Under the pieces are notes generated by a model. That model searched no databases. It was not told the origin of the DNA and saw only the letters and a program-made list of their open reading frames with translations. Of a DNA stretch of 64,000 nucleotides, positions 44,936 to 53,155 are shown in pieces; position 1 is the first letter of the stretch, and every line of letters begins with the position of its first letter. The DNA is from Microbispora siamensis. GTDB taxonomy: Bacteria > Actinomycetota > Actinomycetes > Streptosporangiales > Streptosporangiaceae. The position numbers and the translations under genes are program-made. The stretch spans positions 1 through 64,000 of the forward strand of contig NZ_BOOF01000042.1 of NCBI RefSeq assembly GCF_016863095.1. Direction: 5' to 3'.

Positions 44936-45834
44936 GCGTTCCCCTGTGTGCAGCGGGGGACGTCCGGGGGCTCTCCGAGGGCGCGCGCGATGCGCCCGGC
45001 CACGGTCTCGGCCACGGGCCACATCTCGCTGTTCACCTGTTCCTCCAGGGGGACGGAGGCACGCGTCCTTCCGTCGGTGTACCCCACCGTGGAGAAGACG
45101 ATGTACGGCCCGGCGCCCACCCATCCGGTGCGCTGGCGCTGGGCCGCGCCGAAGGTGTCGGTGACCGTGCCGGGAAAGGCCACGGGCCGTACGCCCACGC
45201 GGTCGTCCACGGGCAACTCGCCCGCCGCGTCGGCGCGGGCCTGCTCGCTGGGCAGCACGGCGACGCCCACGGTGACGGCGAACGTCGAGGTCTGGTCGAC
45301 GTAGGTGGCGCGCAGCACGGCCTGGCAGCCGTACTTGCGCAGCACCGACGCCACCGGCGAGTCGACCGCCGCGGCGCACGCCGCCTCGGGGGCGATGCCC
45401 ACCCTGCGCGCGTACTGCTGGGCGCGGCCGAGCGCCGTGTACGGAAGCTCCTCGGGGAAGACCATGCCCGCGGGCCAGGCGCGCCATCGCCGGGCCACGT
45501 CCTCGGCCACGTAGCGGGCGCGCTCGGCGTCGGTGAGCGGCCTGGACCTGTTCTCCTGGATCAGCCCGACCGACCCGAGCAGCACGTTCACCGCGGCGAC
45601 GGCGAGGACCACACCCATGATCGTCAGGTAGAGCGAGCGGAAGCGGATGCCGCGCTCGAGTTCGGCCCGTTCCCTGGCCGCCTGGGCGGCGGCGGCCCGT
45701 CCCCTCGACGCCGTCCAGGGCCGCGCGCGGGCACGGCGGGCGGACGCGCCGAGCGGCAGTGCCCGCGGACCCGCCCGTCGGAGGCCGGACGGCGTCCGCG
45801 CCGTCTGCGGGATGCGGGACTGCTCAGGCGGCAT
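44929..45834 (-). CDS. single-pass membrane protein paired with the pseudo-mycosin
   Basis: A 301-residue protein with a basic Arg/Ala-rich cytoplasmic N-terminus (~75 residues), one transmembrane segment (LYLTIMGVVLAVAAVNVLLGSVGLI) and an extracellular domain. It is homologous to the 47103 protein: WPAGxxFPxxLPYT, ARRVGI, LRATYxD, VTVGVAV and AFPGTVTDTF are shared. Two Cys near the C-terminus (PRCTQGNAC) and two central ones may form disulfides. Function unknown; its conserved pairing with a mycosin gene suggests a complex. Confidence 0.82.
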   Translation of the reverse strand: MPPEQSRIPQTARTPSGLRRAGPRALPLGASARRARARPWTASRGRAAAAQAARERAELERGIRFRSLYLTIMGVVLAVAAVNVLLGSVGLIQENRSRPLTDAERARYVAEDVARRWRAWPAGMVFPEELPYTALGRAQQYARRVGIAPEAACAAAVDSPVASVLRKYGCQAVLRATYVDQTSTFAVTVGVAVLPSEQARADAAGELPVDDRVGVRPVAFPGTVTDTFGAAQRQRTGWVGAGPYIVFSTVGYTDGRTRASVPLEEQVNSEMWPVAETVAGRIARALGEPPDVPRCTQGNAC

Positions 45835-45843
45835 ACCTCGATG

Positions 45844-47109
45844 CTACGTCGGCAGGCCCGTCGGCCAAGGAGCCGGCGGCAGCGCGTCGTCCTCCTCCCG
45901 CTGTCGTCTGCGCGCCCGCCTGGTGAGCACGAGCAGGACGGCCACGCCCGCGCCCGAGCCGGCGAAGGCGCCGAGCGCGATGCCGCCGGACAGGAGGATC
46001 GCCCCCGTGTCGCGCCGTACGACCATGATCGGGTCGTGGTCGTTCGCGGTCGAGCGGACGGCACGCGACGGATTCTGCACGCCCGGCCCCGACGCCGTGG
46101 CGCGGTGGCGGGCGAGGGTGGCCGCGACGCTCAGCGCCCGGTAGGCGTTGACCACCCCGAACCCGGTGCCGGTGTTGTACGGCGCCCGGCGGGCCGGCGA
46201 CGACGTGAGCGCCTGGGCGACGAGGGCGGGCGACATGCGGGGGTAGCGCGACTTGATCAGCGCGGCGACGCCGGAGACGAGCGCGGTCGCCTGGGAGGTC
46301 CCCCGGCCGACCCAGTACTCGTCGCCGGGACCTGCCCCGAGGACGTCGACGCCCGGCGCGGCCACCATCACCGAGGAGTTGCGGTTGGAGAACGAGGCCC
46401 GCCTCAGCGTGGACGTGACGGCGGCCACCGAGATCACGCCGGGGATCGCGGCCGGGTAGGAGTACGGCGCGGTCCTCTTGCCCGCGCCGTCGTTGCCCGC
46501 CGCGGCGACGAGGACGACGCCCTTGGAGATCGCGTACCTGATCGCCTTACGCTCGTCCTGCGTCGGCATGTCCTTCGACAGCGACAGGTTGATGACCTCG
46601 GCGCCGTGGTCCACGGCGTAGCGGATGCCCTTGGCGACCACGGCCTCGTACCGCGCGTCGGAGTTGAACGTCCGGAACCCCGGCTCCTCGTCCTCCAGGA
46701 TCACCCGCACGGACAGCACCCTCGCCTCCGGCGCGATGCCGATGATGCCGTCGGCGCCGCCGGGACCGTGCCCGTGCCCGGCGATGAGCGAGGCCATGTA
46801 CGTGCCGTGCAGGCGCACCGGCTGCACTCCGCGCGGGTTGGCCCCGGCCGTGTAGTCCCTCCCGGTGACGACCGATCCGGCGAGGTCGCGGTGATCGGGG
46901 TCGACTCCCGAGTCCAGGACCGCGACGGTCACGCCCCTGCCTTTCGTCAGCCGCCAGGCGTCGTCGACGTCGAGCGTGCGCAGCACGTCCTGCTGGCTGA
47001 GCCGTACGTCGTCGGCCCTGGCCGGGCCGGGCACGAGGAACGCGCCGCCCGACAGGGCGAGCGCGGCGGCCGACGCGGCCAGGACCTTCCGCCGGAGCGC
47101 GGTCAGCAC
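45844..47109 (-). CDS. mycosin-like subtilisin serine protease (active S8)
   Basis: A 421-residue secreted, membrane-anchored S8 protease. Catalytic residues are all visible: Asp66 in AVLDSGVD, His101 in LHGTYMASLIAG, oxyanion Asn in AAAGNDG, and Ser in GTSQATALVSG. A signal peptide opens the protein and a C-terminal transmembrane segment (AILLSGGIALGAFAGSGAGVAVLLVL) with basic tail closes it, as in type VII secretion mycosins. No ESX/EccC/WXG100 gene lies in the window. The GTG at 47109 overlaps the upstream stop by 7 nt, the same junction as in the neighbouring pair. Confidence 0.92.
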   Translation of the reverse strand: MLTALRRKVLAASAAALALSGGAFLVPGPARADDVRLSQQDVLRTLDVDDAWRLTKGRGVTVAVLDSGVDPDHRDLAGSVVTGRDYTAGANPRGVQPVRLHGTYMASLIAGHGHGPGGADGIIGIAPEARVLSVRVILEDEEPGFRTFNSDARYEAVVAKGIRYAVDHGAEVINLSLSKDMPTQDERKAIRYAISKGVVLVAAAGNDGAGKRTAPYSYPAAIPGVISVAAVTSTLRRASFSNRNSSVMVAAPGVDVLGAGPGDEYWVGRGTSQATALVSGVAALIKSRYPRMSPALVAQALTSSPARRAPYNTGTGFGVVNAYRALSVAATLARHRATASGPGVQNPSRAVRSTANDHDPIMVVRRDTGAILLSGGIALGAFAGSGAGVAVLLVLTRRARRRQREEDDALPPAPWPTGLPT

Positions 47110-47822
47110 TGCCACTCCTTGGCGGCGCAGTCCGGCGATGCCGGGGCGGTGAGGATCGCCGCGATCTCCTCGGCCAGGTCCTCGGTGAACGAGAACATCG
47201 TCTCCCGCTGCTCCCCGAGCGCCCGGGCCGGACGCCCGTCGACCTGCCCCGCCGTCGTCATCACGAGGTACGGCCCGGCCAGACGCAGGATCAGCGACTG
47301 GCGCCCGCTCGCGGTGAAGCGGTCGGTCACGGTGCCGGGAAACGCGAGGGGGCGCAGCCCGGGGGCGGCGGAGTTGACGCCGGGAAAGATGGGGATGGCC
47401 GAGCGCGCCCTGAGCTCGTCGGGGAAGACCGCCACGCCGATCGTCACCACGATGCCCTGGAGGGCGTCGAGGTAGGTGGCCCGCAGGATCGCCCGGCAGC
47501 CGGCGTCCTTCATCTGGCCCGCGATGGCCGCGTCGACGGCGCTGCGGCAGTCGGTGCGCGAGGAGATGCCCACCCGCCGCGCCGACTCGCGCGCGCCCTG
47601 CTCGCTGGTGTACGCCAGGGTGGCGGGAAAGATCCGGCCGGCCGGCCAGCGCTCCCACCGCAGCGCCGTCTCGGCCGCCTGTGCCTCGCGCAACTCCGCG
47701 GCGCTCGGTCCTCTGGTCAGTTCGGCGACGGCGGCGCTGGCCGCGATCCCGCCCACGATCGCGCAGACGACGGTGATCGCGGAGGCCACGGCCACGGCCG
47801 GCCAGGTCCGCGTCTCGCCCAC
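47103..47822 (-). CDS. single-pass membrane protein paired with the active mycosin
   Basis: A 239-residue protein with an N-terminal transmembrane segment (VAVASAITVVCAIVGGIAASA) and an extracellular domain homologous to the 44929 protein (WPAGRIFPATLAYTSEQ, SARRVGISS, LRATYLD, VVTIGVAVFP, LAFPGTVTDRF). It lacks the long basic N-terminus of that paralogue. Four Cys are in matching places. It is the first gene of the duplicated module. Function unknown. Confidence 0.82.
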   Translation of the reverse strand: MGETRTWPAVAVASAITVVCAIVGGIAASAAVAELTRGPSAAELREAQAAETALRWERWPAGRIFPATLAYTSEQGARESARRVGISSRTDCRSAVDAAIAGQMKDAGCRAILRATYLDALQGIVVTIGVAVFPDELRARSAIPIFPGVNSAAPGLRPLAFPGTVTDRFTASGRQSLILRLAGPYLVMTTAGQVDGRPARALGEQRETMFSFTEDLAEEIAAILTAPASPDCAAKEWQC

Positions 47823-47906
47823 TGCGCCTCCGTTCCCTTCGCGGCCTCCCTCCTCCAGTGACCTTAACGCGACCTACCGACCGCCATCCCCACAAATGCC
47901 CTCGGA

Positions 47907-47941
47907 AAGTACTTGACGCTTCGGAAAGTGAAAAGTACTTT
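47907..47941 (+). promoter_or_regulatory. promoter overlapped by two AAGTACTT palindromes
   Basis: A near-consensus promoter: -35 TTGACG (47913-47918), 17-nt spacer, -10 TACTTT (47936-47941). The 8-bp palindrome AAGTACTT overlaps the -35 (47907-47914) and the -10 (47933-47940), 26 bp apart. CGGAAAGT also occurs twice. The downstream pair includes a winged-helix regulator, so autorepression through these sites is likely. Confidence 0.7.
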
Positions 47942-47968
47942 CCTCACTGGAAAGAGGTGGTGACGCGA

Positions 47969-48436
47969 ATGAACCCCGAGGAAGCGGCGCGGAGCCTGGC
48001 GACGATCCGGCAGACGCAGGCGAAGGCGCTGTCGGCCGAGCCCTGGTTTCCCACCTGGTACGGCGTCGGCGTGGGACTGTTCGTAACCGGCATGCAGTTC
48101 GTCACCGAGCCCGGCACCCCGGTCCCGGTGACGGTGGCCGTGGGGCTCCTGCTGTTCGCCGGCCTGGGCGCGCTGGTCGCCGTGCTGGTCCGCACTCGCA
48201 GGATCAAGGCCCACCGCAGTCTGACGCGCCCGAAGATGATCGCCGCCCTGATGGCCTGGATCGGCACGGCGATCGCGCTCTGCCTGGCCCTGGCCTTCAC
48301 GATCGACGCCGCCGGGGTGGCCTACGCCCGGACGTACGCCGCCCTCGTGATGACCGCGTACCTGCTCGTCACCGGGCCCCTCGCCGGCCGCCTGCTCACC
48401 GGGATGCTGGTGCGCCGGGCGGTGGGCGGCTCGTGA
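47969..48436 (+). CDS. small membrane protein co-transcribed with a winged-helix regulator
   Basis: About 155 residues with four hydrophobic segments (GVGVGLFVTGMQFV, VAVGLLLFAGLGALVAVLV, ALMAWIGTAIALCLALAF, TYAALVMTAYLLVTGPLAG) after a short N-terminal helix (MNPEEAARSLATIRQTQAKAL). No named family can be given with confidence. A GTG three codons upstream (47960) is an alternative start. It ends in ATGA overlap with the regulator gene; this membrane-protein/PadR-like pairing is common in actinobacteria. Confidence 0.78.
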   Translation: MNPEEAARSLATIRQTQAKALSAEPWFPTWYGVGVGLFVTGMQFVTEPGTPVPVTVAVGLLLFAGLGALVAVLVRTRRIKAHRSLTRPKMIAALMAWIGTAIALCLALAFTIDAAGVAYARTYAALVMTAYLLVTGPLAGRLLTGMLVRRAVGGS

Positions 48437-48822
48437 TGGAGCTCGACCCCGTCATCCACGCGCCGACTCGGCTGCAGATCGTGTCGCTGCTCGCGGCGGC
48501 CGAGGAGGCGGAGTTCGGGTTCGTCCGCGACACCGTCGGCGTCAGCGACTCGGTCCTGTCCAAGCACGGCAGCGCGCTGGAGAGCGCCGGATATGTCGCC
48601 GTACGCAAGGGATACGTGGGCAAGCGGCCCAAGACGTGGTTCAGGCTCACGGACAGGGGACGGGCGGCGTTCGCCGCGTACGTCGAGAACCTGCAGCGCA
48701 TCGTCGCGCCCAGCGGCCTCAGCGTGGTGCCGGACGACCGCGTTCAGAGCGTGCACGGCGAAACGGCCGCCGCCTCCTCATCGGGAGGCGGCGGCCGTCG
48801 CCGTGTCGTCGCGGATCAGTAG
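48436..48822 (+). CDS. winged-helix transcriptional regulator (HTH_34-like)
   Basis: A 128-residue MarR/ArsR-like winged-helix protein: PTRLQIVSLLAAAEEAEFGFVRDTVGVSDSVLSKHGSALESAGYV is a textbook HTH, and the wing follows (RPKTWFRLTDRG). The last ~25 residues (GETAAASSSGGGGRRR) are low complexity and are encoded by the terminator hairpin of the convergent moeZ. It is translationally coupled to the membrane protein and probably represses their shared promoter. Confidence 0.88.
   Translation: MELDPVIHAPTRLQIVSLLAAAEEAEFGFVRDTVGVSDSVLSKHGSALESAGYVAVRKGYVGKRPKTWFRLTDRGRAAFAAYVENLQRIVAPSGLSVVPDDRVQSVHGETAAASSSGGGGRRRVVADQ
48763..48798 (-). terminator. moeZ terminator hairpin lying inside the regulator's 3' end
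   Basis: A perfect 15-bp stem (48763-48777 with 48784-48798) with a 6-nt loop, 17 nt beyond the moeZ stop on the minus strand, followed by CCGTTTCGCC. It lies entirely within the coding sequence of the convergent regulator gene. Confidence 0.7.
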
Positions 48823-49994
48823 GTCGGCAGGCTGGGGTCGACCGTCTTGATCCAGCTCAGCACGCCACCGCCCACGTGGACGGCGTCGGAGAAGCCGGCG
48901 TTCTTCAGGACCGCGAGCACCTCGGCCGAGCGGGCGCCCGACTTGCAGTGCAGCACGATCTTCTTGTCCTGCGGCAGCTTCTCCAGGGCCGAGCCGTTGA
49001 GGAACTCGCCCTTGGGGATCAGCACGGCGCCGGGGATGTTGACGATCTCGTACTCGTTCGGCTCGCGGACGTCGATGATCATGATGTCGTCGCCCCGCTC
49101 GCGCATCGCCTCGAGCTCGGCCGCGGTGATCGTGCTGCCCGCGGCGGCCTGCTGCGCCTCGTCGGAGAGCGTGCCGCAGAACGCCTCGTAGTCGATCAGC
49201 TCGGTGATCGAGGGGTTCTTGCCGCACAGCGGGCACTCGGGGTCCTTGCGGACCTTCACGTCGCGATACTTCATCTCGAGCGCGTCGTAGATCATGAGGC
49301 GGCCGACCAGCGGCTCGCCGATGCCGGTGATGACCTTGATGGCCTCGTTCACCTGGACGGAGCCGATCGACGCGCACAGCACGCCGAGCACGCCGCCCTC
49401 GGCGCAGCTCGGGACCATGCCCGGCGGCGGGGGCTCGGGGTAGAGGCAGCGGTAGCACGGGCCGTGCTCGGCCCAGAAGACGCTGGCCTGCCCGTCGAAC
49501 CGGTAGATGGACCCCCACACGTACGGCTTGCCGAGCAGCACGGCCGCGTCGTTGACCATGTAGCGGGTGGCGAAGTTGTCCGTGCCGTCCACGATGAGGT
49601 CGTAGCCGGAGAAGATGTCCATCACGTTGTCGGTCGTGAGAGCGACGTTGTGGATGATCACGTTGACCAGCGGGTTGATCTCGCGCACGCTCGCGGCGGC
49701 CGACTCGGCCTTCAGGCGGCCCACGTCCGACTGCCCGTGGATCACCTGGCGCTGCAGGTTCGACTCGTCCACGACGTCGAAGTCGACGATGCCGAGCGTC
49801 CCCACCCCGGCCGCGGCCAGGTACAGCAGCGCGGGGGAGCCCAGGCCGCCCGCGCCCACACACAGGACCTTGGCGTTCTTGAGGCGCTTCTGACCCGCCA
49901 TGCCGACGTCGGGGATGATCAGATGGCGCGAGTAGCGGCGCACCTCGTCAACCGTCAGCTCTGCTGCCGGCTCTACCAGCGGTGGCAACGACAC
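48816..49994 (-). CDS. moeZ: adenylyltransferase/sulfurtransferase MoeZ
   Basis: A 392-residue E1-like/rhodanese fusion. N-terminal ThiF/MoeB domain: GAGGLGSPALLYLAAAGVG, VDFDVVDESNLQRQ, DGTDNF, and Zn cysteines (CYRC, CPLC). C-terminal rhodanese domain with IDVREPNEYE and active Cys in CKSGARSAE. MoeZ activates and thiocarboxylates MoaD-type and CysO-type sulfur carriers, serving molybdopterin and cysteine or thio-modified product synthesis. It overlaps the convergent regulator by 7 nt. Confidence 0.95.
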   Translation of the reverse strand: MSLPPLVEPAAELTVDEVRRYSRHLIIPDVGMAGQKRLKNAKVLCVGAGGLGSPALLYLAAAGVGTLGIVDFDVVDESNLQRQVIHGQSDVGRLKAESAAASVREINPLVNVIIHNVALTTDNVMDIFSGYDLIVDGTDNFATRYMVNDAAVLLGKPYVWGSIYRFDGQASVFWAEHGPCYRCLYPEPPPPGMVPSCAEGGVLGVLCASIGSVQVNEAIKVITGIGEPLVGRLMIYDALEMKYRDVKVRKDPECPLCGKNPSITELIDYEAFCGTLSDEAQQAAAGSTITAAELEAMRERGDDIMIIDVREPNEYEIVNIPGAVLIPKGEFLNGSALEKLPQDKKIVLHCKSGARSAEVLAVLKNAGFSDAVHVGGGVLSWIKTVDPSLPTY

Positions 49995-50093
49995 AGTTCC
50001 ACTCCCGTTTTCGTGCCAATGGTCGCGCTCGGCTCCATGGGCCCATCACAAGCTCTTCTCACAACTTAACCGGGGTGGCCCCGCATTCCCCAA

Positions 50094-51008
50094 TCACGCT
50101 GTTCGGCGCAGGGGCGCCCTGGTGTAGGCCAGCAGGCGGCGCGCCTCCCGGGCCACGAGCTCCGGATACTCCATCTGCGCCACGTGACCGGCGTGCGGGA
50201 GTGTGACCAGGCGCACGTCGCGGAAGACCCGTCCGGCCCGGTGCGCCATGCGGGCGTGGACCAGCCGGTCGCGCAGGCCGTACACGACGAGGGTGGGCAC
50301 GGCGACCCGCTCGGCCTGCCGCCAGAGGTTGTCGGGGCCCACGCGGAAGTACTCGCGCACGATCGCGCGGGCGCAGCCGACCATGGCCGCCCCCGCGTGC
50401 GGCAGGCCGTCGCGGCGGCGCAGTTCCTCTATCGCCTCGCGCAGCCGGTCCGGGTGGACCCGCCCGGCGTCGGCGTAGCACATGCTGAGCGTCGCCTGGA
50501 CGCGCCGCTCCGGCGGCAGCGCGCTCAGCCAGCGGACGGCCAGTTCGCCCAGGCGCGGGGCGGCCGACATGGCGATCCTGGCCGGGCCGTACCTCGGCAG
50601 CAGGTCGGGCAGCGCCGGCGAGACCAGCGTCAGCGACCTGACGAGGTCGGGGCGCGTGGCCGCGACCCGCACCGAGACCGCGCCGCCCATGGAGTTGCCG
50701 AAAAGGTGCACCGGCCCCTCCCCCAGGGCCTCGACGAGCCGGACCACCGCCCTGGCGTGGGCGGGGACCGAATAGTCGCCGTCCGCGGGCTCCGGGGAGT
50801 ATCCGGCCCCGGGCAGGTCGACGGCGACCCCCCGCACCTCGTCGGCGAGCTCACCCATCAGGTCGGTCCAGTTGGTCGCCGAGCCCGCCAGTCCGTGCAC
50901 GTATATCGCGGTCTCCGGCGGCCCCTCCGGGGTCGTCCGCACATGGATGCGTGCGTCCCCCACCTCGATGAGCCGGCCGGGCCACGGTGGAATCGGCTCG
51001 ACACCCAC
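50094..51008 (-). CDS. alpha/beta-fold hydrolase
   Basis: About 304 residues: YVHGLAGSATNW (oxyanion), nucleophile GNSMGG, acid residue region VYGLRDRLV, and His in PHAGHVAQME. Esterase, lipase or C-C hydrolase activity cannot be distinguished. The GTG at 51008 is chosen because GGGGAGGA lies 5 nt upstream; an upstream GTG/ATG extension of 12 codons has no such site. It is the last gene before the array of secreted low-complexity proteins and is divergent from it. Confidence 0.9.
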   Translation of the reverse strand: MGVEPIPPWPGRLIEVGDARIHVRTTPEGPPETAIYVHGLAGSATNWTDLMGELADEVRGVAVDLPGAGYSPEPADGDYSVPAHARAVVRLVEALGEGPVHLFGNSMGGAVSVRVAATRPDLVRSLTLVSPALPDLLPRYGPARIAMSAAPRLGELAVRWLSALPPERRVQATLSMCYADAGRVHPDRLREAIEELRRRDGLPHAGAAMVGCARAIVREYFRVGPDNLWRQAERVAVPTLVVYGLRDRLVHARMAHRAGRVFRDVRLVTLPHAGHVAQMEYPELVAREARRLLAYTRAPLRRTA

Positions 51009-51250
51009 GTGTCCTCCCCTGTTCGCCTCGCGTTTCTCGACCATAACCCCGCCCGTACGCCGCCTCGGGCGGCACTCCCGCTACCCCAGCCGCGCGGGAT
51101 CGATCATCCGGGTTCGCCCCGATCGGCGAGGAGCGACATAAGGCCAATATCGGCCCTATTCGGACATTTCGAAATGCGGATAGGAATCGCAATTCGGACC
51201 AAAGCCATCCTATCGGTGCCAACGATGCCAATAAAGCGATAAGTGAATGG

Positions 51251-51360
51251 CAAAAGCCGCCGACCGCCGTTTGTCACACGGACGGTGAGGAAAACAAGAC
51301 AATGCAGGGATGATCCACCAAGGGTCATCAGTAAGGGCATTTTCCGAACGACTTGGAAAA
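51251..51360 (+). promoter_or_regulatory. shared leader element, copy 1 (upstream of 51403)
   Basis: CAAAAG (51251-51256), 12-nt spacer, GTTTGTC (51269-51275). Then hairpin P1 (GATGATCC 51309-51316 with GGGTCATC 51322-51329, one G-U pair) and hairpin P2 (TTTTCC 51340-51345 with GGAAAA 51355-51360). The 5' motif is preceded by an AT-rich stretch from about 51130. The ribosome-binding site follows about 30 nt after P2. Confidence 0.7.
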
Positions 51361-51402
51361 CGCCGGAGTGTCGGGGCAACAATCCTTCAAGGAGGACATG
51401 AA

Positions 51403-51999
51403 ATGCCCAAGTTCAACAACCTGGTCGGGATCCTCGCGATCAGCGCCGCGCTCACCGGTGGCGCCGTCGCCCTGGGTACCACTGTCGCCGCCACCAGCGC
51501 GAACGCCGCGACCGTCATGGGCGGCTATGTGGGCGGCGGTGGCTACTACCCCTACGCGAACTACAACCGCAACCGGAACGCGCAGCGGCAGAAGAACAAG
51601 GCTCTGAACGCCAACAAGAACAAGAACAAGAACAAGACGAAGCAGTGGCAGCACGAGCGGCAGAACCAGGCCCAGAACCAGTTCCTGCTGCGTGACTTCA
51701 CGCTCGTCCTCACGCCGTTCCAGAAGACGGACACCGACGCGCGGGCGCTTCCGTACAACTGGCAGTACGGCAACTCGCAGTCGTTCCCGACGACCCGTAC
51801 GAACAGCTTCAGCGACCAGTTCAACAACCCGCGTCAGGACCAGGACTCCCTGGCTCAGCCGAAGACGAACACGGCCACCGAGGTCAACCCGCGCGTGAAG
51901 AAGAAGGACGTCGACGCGGACATCGACGTGGACGTGGAGAAGGAGAAGAAGGAGAAGAAGGAGTACGACAACGACTACCGGCCGTACATCGTGCCCTGA
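51403..51999 (+). CDS. secreted Lys/Asn-repeat protein, array member 1
   Basis: A 198-residue secreted protein, unrecognised. Signal peptide: MPKFNNLVGILAISAALTGG to about residue 36 (ANA-A). The mature part starts ATVMGGYVGGGGYYPY, then a Lys-Asn repeat (NANKNKNKNKNKTK), a short ordered block FLLRDFTLVLTPFQK, a Gln/Asn/Ser region, and a charged coiled tail (KKDVDADIDVDVEKEKK). Members 1 and 2 share all these blocks. SD AAGGAGG. Predicted disordered; no enzyme motif. Confidence 0.85.
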   Translation: MPKFNNLVGILAISAALTGGAVALGTTVAATSANAATVMGGYVGGGGYYPYANYNRNRNAQRQKNKALNANKNKNKNKTKQWQHERQNQAQNQFLLRDFTLVLTPFQKTDTDARALPYNWQYGNSQSFPTTRTNSFSDQFNNPRQDQDSLAQPKTNTATEVNPRVKKKDVDADIDVDVEKEKKEKKEYDNDYRPYIVP

Positions 52000-52407
52000 C
52001 GGGATCCGCACGAGCGGCGTCGGTAGACGTCCCGGCCACGGCGGGTGACGCACCAGCCGACGGCCACCCGTACTCGTGACCGGCGGCCTCACCTGAGCCG
52101 GAACCCGCGAGCGACGGGAGATACGCGCGACCGGCGGAGCGGCGGCCACACCCGCCCGGCGGGACGGGCGGCGACCGGATGGCCGTGAGACACGGCGCCG
52201 GCGCCACCCGTGTCCGCCGCTCCGTCCGCGGTCGAGCGAGCAGTTGAGAGAGCAGAGCACCCGCGGCGTGTTTCGAGGAGAGGGCCGCCGGTGCCAGGCG
52301 AACGCATCGCGCCGCGTCACACACGACGGCGCCGAATCCACTACCACCCGCCCCGATCCCTCAGGGGACCGGGCCGGGGTCGCGATATTCAGAGGAGAAA
52401 CACCCAG
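52000..52407. other. 408-nt spacer between array members 1 and 2
   Basis: No gene is supported. Unlike the other spacers it has no clear copy of the shared CAAAAG/GTTTGTC motif with the AT-rich hairpin; a weak match (GCAGAG-N12-GTTTCGA) ends about 130 nt before member 2, and a GC-rich hairpin (TCCC/GGGA region near 52359-52371) is present. Member 2 may use a different promoter or be read through from member 1. Confidence 0.5.
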
Positions 52408-53022
52408 ATGTCCGTGTTGAAGAACATCGCCGGGGCCCTCGCCCTCGGCACCGCGCTGAGCGGCGCGGCCATCGTGCTCGGTGGCGCCACCGCCGGCACG
52501 GCCAGCGCAGCGACCGTCATGGGCGGGTACGTTCCCGCTCCCTCCGGCGGTGTCCGCTACGTCCGGCCGAGCTACAACCGCAACTACAACACCAACCGGC
52601 AGGCCCAGGGGCAGAAGGGCCGTAACAAGAACAAGAACAAGAACAAGAACAAGAACCACGAGTGGCAGCACGCTCGTCAGTCGGAGACCCAGAGCCAGTT
52701 CCTGCTGCGTGACTTCACGCTCGTTCTCACGCCGTTCCAGAAGTCGTCGAACGGCTCCGCGGCGGTGCCGTGGAACGCCCAGTGGTCGCAGAACTCCACC
52801 GTCCCGACGACGAACACCACCGACTGGAACCAGATGCACAACCGGCCCTGGCAGGACCAGTCCTCGCAGGCCGACCCGCGCACCAACACGGCCACCCAGA
52901 TCAACCCGCAGGCCAAGACCAAGGATGTCGACATCGACGTCGACGCCGACATCAAGAAGAAGGAAGAGGAGAAGAAGAAGAAGGACGACTACGAGCGTCC
53001 GGGGTACGAGCCCGTCCCCTGA
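52408..53022 (+). CDS. secreted Lys/Asn-repeat protein, array member 2
   Basis: A 204-residue paralogue of member 1. Signal peptide to about residue 35 (GTASA-A), mature start ATVMGGYVPAPSGG, Tyr/Asn stretch, Lys-Asn repeat (RNKNKNKNKNKNKNHEW), the block FLLRDFTLVLTPFQK identical to member 1, Trp/Asn/Gln region, NTATQINPQ, and an acidic-basic tail (KDVDIDVDADIKKKEEE). SD AGAGGAG. Followed by a strong terminator. Function unknown. Confidence 0.85.
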   Translation: MSVLKNIAGALALGTALSGAAIVLGGATAGTASAATVMGGYVPAPSGGVRYVRPSYNRNYNTNRQAQGQKGRNKNKNKNKNKNHEWQHARQSETQSQFLLRDFTLVLTPFQKSSNGSAAVPWNAQWSQNSTVPTTNTTDWNQMHNRPWQDQSSQADPRTNTATQINPQAKTKDVDIDVDADIKKKEEEKKKKDDYERPGYEPVP

Positions 53023-53098
53023 TCCGCGGCGTCCTTCGCATGGCCGGGATGACCGGTCTCGCTGAGCCTCGGGCCTACGGCCCGGGTGCCGGATGAAT

Positions 53099-53155
53099 GT
53101 GCCCGTGCTCACCGGAGCGTGGAGTTCCGCGCCCATCGTGAGCACGGGCACTTTT
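53099..53155 (+). terminator. intrinsic terminator after array member 2
   Basis: Perfect 14-bp arms (53099-53112 and 53138-53151; GTGCCCGTGCTCAC and complement) followed directly by TTTT. The 25-nt loop is long, but the arms and T-run are convincing. Confidence 0.85.

Noticed and set aside
43763-47822. Type VII (ESX) secretion locus
   Set aside because: Only mycosin-like proteases and their membrane partners are present; no EccB-E, EccC ATPase or WXG100 genes.
51590-51640. AAC/AAG nucleotide repeats as a genomic satellite
   Set aside because: They lie in frame in secreted protein genes and encode the Lys-Asn or Asn repeats; they are coding low complexity.
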